Source: an uncultured Alistipes sp. (GTDB taxonomy: Bacteria > Bacteroidota > Bacteroidia > Bacteroidales > Rikenellaceae). Taken from it: 38,396 bases of DNA. The stretch is from assembly GCA_910587675.1 (NCBI GenBank), contig CAJUMU010000018.1, forward strand, positions 1 through 38,396, given 5' to 3'. A model generated the notes under the pieces. That model saw only the letters and a program-made list of their open reading frames with translations. It ran no database searches and was not told the DNA's origin. Positions 16,182-23,614 of this stretch are shown here, piece by piece (within the stretch, counting starts at the first letter, position 1; each line of letters begins with the position of its first letter). A program made the translations under genes and the position numbers.

Positions 16182-18547
16182 CACTCCTTGACATAAATAC
16201 GTTTCACGCGCGCCGACACCGAGGTCATTATCTCGTACGGGATGGTCCCCAGAACCTCGGCCATATCCTCGGGCGTATTACCCGCCGCGGGAGAGAAGAC
16301 CACGGCTTCGTCGCCCTCCTTCACGCCCGCCACATCCGTCACGTCGATCATGCAGCTGTCCATGCAGACGCGCCCCACTATCGGAGCGGGACGCCCCGCC
16401 ACCAGCATCGACCACCGTCCGCCGCCGAGGTGGCGGTCCAGACCGTCGGCATAACCTATCGGCACCGTGGCTATCACGCTGTCGCGGTCGAGACGCTGCG
16501 AGCGGCCGTAACCGATCGCCTCACCCGCCCGACGCTCGCGCAACTGCACGATACGGGTCTTGAGAGTCGACACGGGACGAAGCTCGTCGTTATGGCGATA
16601 GCCGTAACCGTAAAGCCCCAGCCCCAAACGGCACATGTCGAACGCCGCTTCGGGAAAGCGTTCTATGGCGGCAGAGTTAGCCGTGTGGCGCAATACGCCG
16701 TAAGGCAGCGCGGCGGCCAGCGCGGAGCTCATACTGTCGAACTGCGCGATCTGTCCGCGCGTGAAATCGTCCTGCGACGGATCGTCGGCGCACGACAGAT
16801 GGGCGAAGACGGTAGCGGCGCGCACCGTGCGCGTCTCGCGGAGCGACTCCGCCAGCCGCGCGATCTCGCCGTCGACGAAGCCCAAACGGTGCATGCCCGT
16901 ATCGAGTTTGACGTGTATCGGATAGTTGTGTCCGCCGTAACGCTCCACGCTGCGCATGAAATCGGCCAGCGAACGGAAACTGTAAATCTCGGGTTCGAGC
17001 GAGTGGGCCACCATCTTGTCGAAGCTCCCCGCATCGGCGTTAAGCACCACTATGGGCATCGTTATACCCTTCTCGCGCAGGATTACGCCTTCGTCGGCGA
17101 ACGCCACGGCCAGATAGTCGACACCCAAGCGTTGCATGAGCTGCGCCACCTCGGCGTCGCCCGCGCCATAGGAGCGGGCCTTGACCATAGCCACCAATCG
17201 ATGGTTCATGGGCAGGAATCGGCGGAAATAACCGACGTTGTGAGTCATGTCGTTCAAGTTCACCTCCAAGACCGTGGTATGGCTGCGACGCTCCAAGGCG
17301 TGGCACACGCGTTCGAAGTGCGACCGACGGTTGCCCTTGAGCAAAACGGCGCGCCCCGCGGTGTCCTCTGGTTTCAAACCGCGCAGGAGGTCGTCGGTGG
17401 TATCGTAAAATCGGGTCGCACAGCGGAACTTGTCGCCGTGGGCGCGGATCCGCTCACCGACGCCGATCAACAGATCGACCCCCGCGCCCGCTGCGAGCTG
17501 CGCGGCGCGAGAATAGAGTTGCTCGTCGCTCATGCCGCTCTGCAAAATGTCCGAGACGACGGCGGTGGCCTTTCGGCCCACGGCCACGCTGCGCAGGGTG
17601 TCGAGCGCGATGGCCAGCGAATTGATATCGGAATTGTAGGAGTCGTCGATTATGGTAGAGCCGTCGACGCCCTCCTTAACCTCCAGACGCATAGCCGTAT
17701 CGACAGGCTTCAGACGAGGTTCGGGATAACCCAGCACGCGGCAGAGCGTCTTGACCTCCGCCGCATCGATGCGAAGCGCCTCGTTGCACGTCGGCAACTC
17801 CGACACGTCGGCCTTGGCGGCATTCTCGACGCGGCACGACGGAGGCAACAGCTCGGGCAGCGCATCAGCGATCTCGCCGTAAGAGCCGTGATATATAAAG
17901 GTACGCGCGCCACGCGCAAGTATCATCTTCTCGGCGATCTTCTCCCCGAGGCTCGAAAAGTTGCCTTGGTGGGCGTCGCCTATGGAGGTGAAAAGCACCA
18001 CGTCGGGACGTATCATACGCTCCAGACGTTCCATCTCGCCGCACTCGGAGATACCGGCCTCGATAAGGGCGACCTCCTCGTCGCCCTCGATCATAAGCAG
18101 CGACAACGCCACGCCCAACTGCGAATTGTAGCTGGCGGGCGAGGCGAAGAACCTCGCCGCGGGAGGCAGCGAAGAGGCCGCCCACTCCTTTACGACCGTC
18201 TTGCCGTTCGATCCCGTAATGCCGACCACCGTGCCGCCGAACGCCGCGCGATGCGCCGCCGCCAGACGTTGCAACGCCTCCAGCGAGTTGTCGACAACCA
18301 CATATCCCGCGCCGCGCGGAATCTCCCGCCCGTCGGCGCGCTCGACCATGAAGCCGCGCACGCCGCGGCGGTACATCTCGTCCGTGTTGTCGTGCGAATC
18401 GTGGTTCGCGCCGCGCATGGCCACGAACATCGCTCCCTCGGCGAAAGCGCGGCTGCGCGAGTCGGTCACCACATCGTCGACCGTCACGTCCTCGCCCAGC
18501 AGCTCGCCGCCGCATATTCGAGCTATTTCCGAAAGTGTGTATCTCAT
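16181..18547 (-). CDS. murF-alr: Bifunctional MurF ligase / alanine racemase
   Basis: A 788-residue fusion typical of Bacteroidota. The MurF part (1 to about 420) has the ATP loop GITGSNGKT (109-117) and DDSYNSD (301-307); it adds D-Ala-D-Ala to UDP-MurNAc-tripeptide. The alanine racemase part (about 425-788) has the PLP lysine in VAMVKARSYGAG (Lys456), RLGLGLYGYG, EAIGYGRSQ and the CMDSCMIDVTDV segment; it makes D-Ala from L-Ala. The two activities supply and use the same precursor. I start at 18547 (MRYTLSEIARI), which matches MurF N-termini; an ATG eight codons upstream is possible. It follows mutS2 by 40 nt. Confidence 0.96.
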   Translation of the reverse strand: MRYTLSEIARICGGELLGEDVTVDDVVTDSRSRAFAEGAMFVAMRGANHDSHDNTDEMYRRGVRGFMVERADGREIPRGAGYVVVDNSLEALQRLAAAHRAAFGGTVVGITGSNGKTVVKEWAASSLPPAARFFASPASYNSQLGVALSLLMIEGDEEVALIEAGISECGEMERLERMIRPDVVLFTSIGDAHQGNFSSLGEKIAEKMILARGARTFIYHGSYGEIADALPELLPPSCRVENAAKADVSELPTCNEALRIDAAEVKTLCRVLGYPEPRLKPVDTAMRLEVKEGVDGSTIIDDSYNSDINSLAIALDTLRSVAVGRKATAVVSDILQSGMSDEQLYSRAAQLAAGAGVDLLIGVGERIRAHGDKFRCATRFYDTTDDLLRGLKPEDTAGRAVLLKGNRRSHFERVCHALERRSHTTVLEVNLNDMTHNVGYFRRFLPMNHRLVAMVKARSYGAGDAEVAQLMQRLGVDYLAVAFADEGVILREKGITMPIVVLNADAGSFDKMVAHSLEPEIYSFRSLADFMRSVERYGGHNYPIHVKLDTGMHRLGFVDGEIARLAESLRETRTVRAATVFAHLSCADDPSQDDFTRGQIAQFDSMSSALAAALPYGVLRHTANSAAIERFPEAAFDMCRLGLGLYGYGYRHNDELRPVSTLKTRIVQLRERRAGEAIGYGRSQRLDRDSVIATVPIGYADGLDRHLGGGRWSMLVAGRPAPIVGRVCMDSCMIDVTDVAGVKEGDEAVVFSPAAGNTPEDMAEVLGTIPYEIMTSVSARVKRIYVKE

Positions 18548-18587
18548 CTTACTTAAAGTCTCTTCAAACAACTCTCCGCCATCGCGA

Positions 18588-21092
18588 TCAATCGTTGGCG
18601 AATGTCACCACCGTAATTCCCGCGCCGCCGCGATCGGCATGTTCGTCGCGCGCCGAAGCGACCTCGGGCACGCCGCGCAGGTAACGGCGGATCTCCTCCT
18701 TCAGAGCTCCCGTGCCCTTGCCGTGGAGGATCGTGACGCCGCTCACGCCTACCATAAGCGCGTCGTCGACCAGATCCTGCACCACCTCCAACGCCTCGGC
18801 GGCACGCATGCCGCGCACGTCGACGCTGTCGCGGAAATTGAGCTTGCGCGCCGAGATGTCCACCGACACCACCGTGCGCGGAGCGACGGGACGGGTCGAT
18901 TTCTTGTATTCGGCGTTAGATATAACGCGCAGCTTGTCGCGGTCGACCGTGGTGAGTATCTGTCCGAAAGCCACCTGAGCCTTGCGACCCTTGAGGCTCC
19001 GCACCTCGCCGACCACCTCCTGACCCTCGATGCGCACCTTGGCCCCTACCGTCACCTCGGCCTGTTTCGGCGGCTCGGCCTCCTGCCGAGGTCTCGCCGC
19101 GCTCTCGCCCGAGCGTTCGCGACGCTCCTCGCGGCGGGCCATGCGGCGCGACAAACGCTCCATCTCGCGCTCCACGCGCGCGCTGTCGTGCGACGAGCCC
19201 TTGTCGACCTGCTCCACCGCGTCGCGGAACTCGTCCAGCTCGCGACGCGCCAGACGCGTCAGCTCCTTCTCGGCCTGAGCCTCGCGGATGGTGCGGATCG
19301 TATTCTCGATTTGGCGGTTGGCGTCGGCCACCAGCCTCTGCGCCTCCTCCTTGGCCTTGCGCAGTATCTCCTGACGCTCGCTCTTGATACGAGCGAGCTG
19401 CTCGGCGTAACTCGTCTCCAGCTCTTCGACCTTGCGGTCGGTCTGGCGGATGCGGTCGCGCTTCTGCGACCAATAGTGACGGTCGCGGGCGATCTCGCGG
19501 AGCTGACGTTCGAGATTTATATGGTCGCTGCCCGCCTTGTCGCTCGCCGAGCGGATTATATCCTCGGGCAGGCCGATCTTGCGCGCGATTTCTATCGCGA
19601 ACGAGCTGCCGGGCTTACCCTGCTCCAGTTTGAACAACGGACGGATGTTCTGCACGTCGAACATCATGGCGCCGTTGGCGATGCCGTCGGCCCCCGTGGC
19701 GTAATACTTTATATTCGAATAGTGGGTCGTAATGACGCCGTAACAACCTCTCTCCAACAGACGTTCGAGGATCGATTCGGCTATCGCGCCGCCGATCACG
19801 GGTTCGGTGCCCGAACCGAACTCGTCGATGAGCGCCAGCGTGCGCCGCGAGGCGGCCTGCAACATGTGCTTCATGTTCAGAAGATGCGACGAATAGGTCG
19901 ACAGGTCGTTATCCATCGACTGCTCGTCGCCGATGTCGATGCAGATGCTTTCGAACACAGGCAGCTCGCTGTTCTCACCGGCCGTGACGGGGAATCCGCA
20001 CTGAAACATATACTGCACGATGCCCGTCGTCTTCAGACACACCGACTTGCCGCCCGCATTGGGACCCGAGATGACCAGTATGCGCCTCTCCTTGTCGAGC
20101 TGCATATCGAGCGGCACCAGATCTTTCTTTTCGCGGCGCAGCGTCTGGGCCAGCAGCGGATGAAACGCATGGCGCAGGACCAGACGGTCGTCGGTCGAAA
20201 CGATGGGTTTGCCCGCTCCGTTCTCCAAAGCCCAGCGCGCCTTGGCCCGCACGGCATCCATCTCGGCGAGGTATTCGCCCGCGGCGGCTATCGGCTCGGC
20301 GTCGGGACGCAGCGAGTCGGTGAACTCGGTGAGCAGGCGCACGATCTCGCGACGCTCGGCGTACTCCAGTTCGCGAAGCGCGTTGTTAAGCTCCACCACC
20401 TCGACGGGTTCTATGTAGAAAGTCTTGCCCGTGGCCGACTCGTCGTGGATAAATCCGTTCAGCTTGCGCTTGTTGCCCGCCGACACGGGGATCACGGCGC
20501 GGCCGTCGCGCATGGAGATCATCGCCTCGGCATCCACTATGCCCGCGCGCTTGGCGTTGTTCAGCACCTGCTGCAACCTCTTGGCCACCTGCCCCTCGTG
20601 GTCGCGGATAGCGCGACGCACGGCCAGCAGCTCGGGCGAGGCGCCGTCGCGAACATGCCCCTCGTCGTCGATGAGCTGGTTGATGCGGCGTATCACGTCG
20701 GGGAAGACGCACACCCGCTCGCTGCGCTCGCGAAGCCGCGGGTAACGCCCCTCGGGACGGCCCAACAGGAAACCCACCATGTTGCCCACCGCCGTCAAGG
20801 CGCTGCGCAGCACGGCCACTTCGGCCGCATCGAGGAAAGCCCCCTCGACGCCGATCTTCTCCACAATACCGTCCGTATCGGGGAATTCGTCGCGCGGAGC
20901 GTCGGCATCGAGCATCATCAACACGCGCATCTCGTCGGCGGTATCCTGCCGCCGCTCGATCTCCTCGCGCGACGAGGAAAAGTTCTCCGACTCGATAATC
21001 CGCCTCGCGGCCTGCATGCCGCACATGCCGACTATCTGTTCGCGAAGCCGATCGAAACCGATCTTCTGCTCGAAATTAGCGGGATATATCAT
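18588..21092 (-). CDS. mutS2: Endonuclease MutS2
   Basis: An 834-residue MutS-family ATPase. The core and clamp (1 to about 330) are followed by the ATPase domain with Walker A SGPNAGGKS (near 341-349), a TYSSHLLNM switch and Walker B LALIDEFGSGTEP. A long charged coiled coil spans about 500-640. A KOW-like segment, VGAKVRIEGQEVVGEVRSLKG, precedes the C-terminal Smr nuclease domain (about 760-834) with VDVRGMRAAEAL and LHGKGTGAL. MutS2 lacks the mismatch-binding domain; members act in recombination control or in collided-ribosome rescue. Which role applies here cannot be told. It is transcribed towards murF-alr. Confidence 0.95.
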   Translation of the reverse strand: MIYPANFEQKIGFDRLREQIVGMCGMQAARRIIESENFSSSREEIERRQDTADEMRVLMMLDADAPRDEFPDTDGIVEKIGVEGAFLDAAEVAVLRSALTAVGNMVGFLLGRPEGRYPRLRERSERVCVFPDVIRRINQLIDDEGHVRDGASPELLAVRRAIRDHEGQVAKRLQQVLNNAKRAGIVDAEAMISMRDGRAVIPVSAGNKRKLNGFIHDESATGKTFYIEPVEVVELNNALRELEYAERREIVRLLTEFTDSLRPDAEPIAAAGEYLAEMDAVRAKARWALENGAGKPIVSTDDRLVLRHAFHPLLAQTLRREKKDLVPLDMQLDKERRILVISGPNAGGKSVCLKTTGIVQYMFQCGFPVTAGENSELPVFESICIDIGDEQSMDNDLSTYSSHLLNMKHMLQAASRRTLALIDEFGSGTEPVIGGAIAESILERLLERGCYGVITTHYSNIKYYATGADGIANGAMMFDVQNIRPLFKLEQGKPGSSFAIEIARKIGLPEDIIRSASDKAGSDHINLERQLREIARDRHYWSQKRDRIRQTDRKVEELETSYAEQLARIKSERQEILRKAKEEAQRLVADANRQIENTIRTIREAQAEKELTRLARRELDEFRDAVEQVDKGSSHDSARVEREMERLSRRMARREERRERSGESAARPRQEAEPPKQAEVTVGAKVRIEGQEVVGEVRSLKGRKAQVAFGQILTTVDRDKLRVISNAEYKKSTRPVAPRTVVSVDISARKLNFRDSVDVRGMRAAEALEVVQDLVDDALMVGVSGVTILHGKGTGALKEEIRRYLRGVPEVASARDEHADRGGAGITVVTFAND

Positions 21093-21118
21093 AATTGTCG
21101 TTCTCTAAATTAATCTCT

Positions 21119-21161
21119 CGGCCGAACGGTCCCCGAACTTCGAATAGGACCGCGACGGCCG
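21119..21161 (-). other. Nested hairpin between the MCE gene and mutS2
   Basis: CGGCCG (21119-21124) pairs with CGGCCG (21156-21161), CGGTCC (21127-21132) with GGACCG (21147-21152), and the loop contains CGAA-C-TTCG (21134-21142). It lies 21 nt after the MCE stop and 26 nt before the mutS2 start. No T-run follows on the minus strand, so it is not a classic terminator; attenuation, mRNA processing or a repeat remnant are possible. Confidence 0.45.
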
Positions 21162-21182
21162 CCGAGGATAACTCATTCGGCG

Positions 21183-22184
21183 TCACTTCTCCGTTCCGGC
21201 GGATTTCGCGTTGCGTTTGGCCTCCTTTTTCGCCTCCTTCTCGGCAGCCTTGCGGGCCTTGCGCGAAGGGTCGTTACCGAAGACCGAGAAATGGACGTAA
21301 CGTTTGGGATTCTCTTTCAGATCGGCCAGCAGCACCGACAGATTCTCGGTGGCCGAAGCGAGATTGTCGTAAAGCCCCGGGTCCTTGAGCAGACGTCCCA
21401 CGCTGCCCGAACCGTCGTTCGCCAGAGCCAGCACCGAATTGAGATTGTCGACCGCATCCTCGATGGAACCCACGAGATCGGCCTCGGCCAGTTCGGACGA
21501 GAAACGGCTCATGTTGTTCATTATGGTGTCGATCTTCTCGGCATTGTCGCCCAGACTCTTCGAAAAACGGCTCAGCGACGAGAGGGCCACCTCCATGTGC
21601 TCCTTCTCTTTCGACAGCATGTCGTTCACGTTGCCCGTCAGACCGTCGACATTGGCCACGATGCTGTTTATGTTGGCAGTATTCTCCGTAAGCAGAATGT
21701 TTATGCCGTCGAGCGCGGCGGTGAGTCCGTCGGCGACCGCCGTAATCTTATTCTTGAAGAACTCCAGCTCGGCGCCGGCCATGTCGAAGATATCGGTTCC
21801 CGTCTCGGAGGCTATGGTGCCGTCGTCGGGAATGATATCGGACGAAGCGCCCATGACAATCTCGATGGCCTTGCCGCCCATCACGCCGTTGCTGAATATC
21901 TTCGCCTTCGAATCGGCGGGAATGCGGTAACGCTTGTCGACCGAGAGTTCCAAACGAACGCCTTTCGACATGTCCTCGTCGAGCTCCACACGCGTGACCG
22001 ACCCGACCTTCACGCCGTAAATCAGGACGTGCGAGGCAGTCTGGATGCCGCCCACCTGCTCGTAATAGGCGTAATATCGGTTGGTGTTGCCGAAGATCTC
22101 GGCGCCCTTCAGGAACTTCGCCGCAGCCCACGCCGCAAGCAATACGGCCACCGCGAACAACCCAATTTTCACTTCACGTTTCAT
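21183..22184 (-). CDS. MCE/MlaD family lipid-transport protein
   Basis: A 333-residue protein with one N-terminal membrane anchor (about 7-24) and an MCE domain (about 36-115: YYEQVGGIQTASHVLIYGVK, GVMGGKAIEIVMG). A long alpha-helical region (about 140-300) and a Lys/Ala-rich tail follow. LLADLKENPKRYVHFSVFG near 290-308 is, from memory, the conserved end of Bacteroidota MCE proteins. Such proteins bind lipids between inner and outer membrane, usually with MlaE/MlaF partners; those genes are not adjacent here. I start at 22184 (MKREVKIGLF), which gives the anchor; longer reading frames would run into the amidase gene. Confidence 0.9.
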   Translation of the reverse strand: MKREVKIGLFAVAVLLAAWAAAKFLKGAEIFGNTNRYYAYYEQVGGIQTASHVLIYGVKVGSVTRVELDEDMSKGVRLELSVDKRYRIPADSKAKIFSNGVMGGKAIEIVMGASSDIIPDDGTIASETGTDIFDMAGAELEFFKNKITAVADGLTAALDGINILLTENTANINSIVANVDGLTGNVNDMLSKEKEHMEVALSSLSRFSKSLGDNAEKIDTIMNNMSRFSSELAEADLVGSIEDAVDNLNSVLALANDGSGSVGRLLKDPGLYDNLASATENLSVLLADLKENPKRYVHFSVFGNDPSRKARKAAEKEAKKEAKRNAKSAGTEK

Positions 22185-22267
22185 ATCGTTTAATTTTAAT
22201 ACCCTTAAGGCAATGCCCGAAGACATCACCACCTCAAATACCGACCCGAAACCGTTAGGGACGGCTG

Positions 22268-23479
22268 TTATTTCGCTATCCGATCGCCCTCGTAACGCAC
22301 CACGAAGGCATCCTTGAAGCTGCGCCGCACCTCCGACAGACTTCGGCGGGCCTCGGCGGGCGACGAATAGTCGCCGTAACAATATTTGTATTTCAACGCC
22401 CCGCCGCCCGACAAACGCCGCACCTTGCCGCGGTAGCTCTTGAACTGACTGTCGGTCGTCTTGACGATCTTGTCGGAGGCCAGCAACTGAATGGTATAGC
22501 CCTGCTTGGACGCCGCCTTGGCGGCGCGCTCGCTGCGCGCGGGCTCGGCGGGTTTCGCAGTCGTACGCTCCGTACGCTTCGCGGCAGACTCCTCACTATT
22601 CTCTTCGGGCTTATCATCCTCGACCGCCTCCGGCACGGACGGTTCCGCAGCAGGTTCGGAATCCGACACGGAAGAGGCCGCGCCCGACAGTTTGTCGATA
22701 TAACCCACATACTCCTTCACCGCGTCGCACAATATGCGCGCATAATGCGCCTGCCCTTTCTCGGAATTCATGAAAGCCAACTCCTTGGGATTGGTCATGA
22801 AACCCAATTCGGTGAGCACGCTCGGCATATCGGTGGCATAGAGCACCTTGAGCAGCTGCCGATTGACCCGACGGGCATTGCGGCCGCCCTTGGCGTAGTG
22901 CGACTGCATGATGCGGGCCATCATCTCGCTGTACTCGCCGTAGGTGAATTGCAGATTCTGGATATAGGCGCGCACCATAGCCGCCGTATTCTCGTCCGAC
23001 ATATCGATCAATTCATCCTTGTTATTGTTGTACAGCGCGCTCTCGTTATAACGGGTCTCCTTCTCGCTCTCACCCATTATGATGGTCTCGGCGCCCTGAA
23101 CCGAGGGTTTGCCCGGGGCTGCGTTGGCGTGTATCGAGATGAAAAAATCGCCGCCCGCCTTGTTGGCCGTATTGGCGCGGGCCGTAAGATCGTCGTTCAG
23201 AGTCTTGCCCAGAGCGGTGTCGCTCTTACGGGTGTAGACGACCTTCACGTGAGGCAGCTCCTTTTCGAGCAGCGCGCCCAACTTCAGCGCGACGCCCAGA
23301 TTAATGTCCTTCTCCTTCACGCCGCCGTACACCGCGCCCGGGAACGCCTTGCCGCCGTGACCCGCGTCGATGACAATAACCCTCACGCCCGATTCGTTAT
23401 TATCGCGTGCGAACGAGTTACCCGCGAATACGAAAACAGCGGTCAAAACAAGCAGCAAACAGTGAACTGTACGTTTCAT
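22268..23479 (-). CDS. N-acetylmuramoyl-L-alanine amidase with C-terminal SPOR-like domain
   Basis: A 403-residue exported cell-wall hydrolase that cuts the bond between MurNAc and the stem peptide. A signal peptide (1-24) is followed by an Amidase_3 domain (about 32-255) with the zinc ligands His41 (DAGHGG), Glu56 (VKEKD) and His117 (SIHANA), and the catalytic Glu224 (TELGFMTN). A low-complexity Ser/Glu/Ala linker (about 257-320) leads to a C-terminal SPOR-like domain (about 325-400, GYTIQLLASDK ... YKYCYGDYSSPAEA) that should bind septal denuded glycan. It is the first gene of a minus-strand group and is divergent from lptD. Confidence 0.93.
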   Translation of the reverse strand: MKRTVHCLLLVLTAVFVFAGNSFARDNNESGVRVIVIDAGHGGKAFPGAVYGGVKEKDINLGVALKLGALLEKELPHVKVVYTRKSDTALGKTLNDDLTARANTANKAGGDFFISIHANAAPGKPSVQGAETIIMGESEKETRYNESALYNNNKDELIDMSDENTAAMVRAYIQNLQFTYGEYSEMMARIMQSHYAKGGRNARRVNRQLLKVLYATDMPSVLTELGFMTNPKELAFMNSEKGQAHYARILCDAVKEYVGYIDKLSGAASSVSDSEPAAEPSVPEAVEDDKPEENSEESAAKRTERTTAKPAEPARSERAAKAASKQGYTIQLLASDKIVKTTDSQFKSYRGKVRRLSGGGALKYKYCYGDYSSPAEARRSLSEVRRSFKDAFVVRYEGDRIAK

Positions 23480-23521
23480 ATAAAAACAGTCGGCAATTAT
23501 CGGTAATACACAAAAAAACGT

Positions 23522-23529
23522 TATATTTG
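23522..23529 (+). promoter_or_regulatory. -7 promoter element (TATATTTG) in front of lptD
   Basis: TATATTTG matches TAnnTTTG exactly in the divergent gap between the amidase and lptD. No TTTG is found at the expected -33 distance. Transcription would start near 23536, before the candidate lptD starts at 23558, 23615 and 23621. Confidence 0.45.
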
Positions 23530-23614
23530 TCGGTTAAAAATCGGGATCGGAATCCTCGTGCGGGAACGCCCGATCGGTTTTGCCGACTCGTCGGCAAAGG
23601 TACGAAAAATTATT

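Noticed and set aside
18201..21113. A very long open frame (970 codons) on the strand opposite mutS2, with similar ones opposite secA, the S9 peptidase, mutL and murF-alr
   Set aside because: They mirror strongly supported genes, have no recognisable domains, and follow from GC-rich codon usage that leaves few stops on the opposite strand.
22185..22267. Hairpin between the amidase and MCE genes (CCGT/ACGG)
   Set aside because: Only four base pairs, no T-run, not distinguishable from chance.
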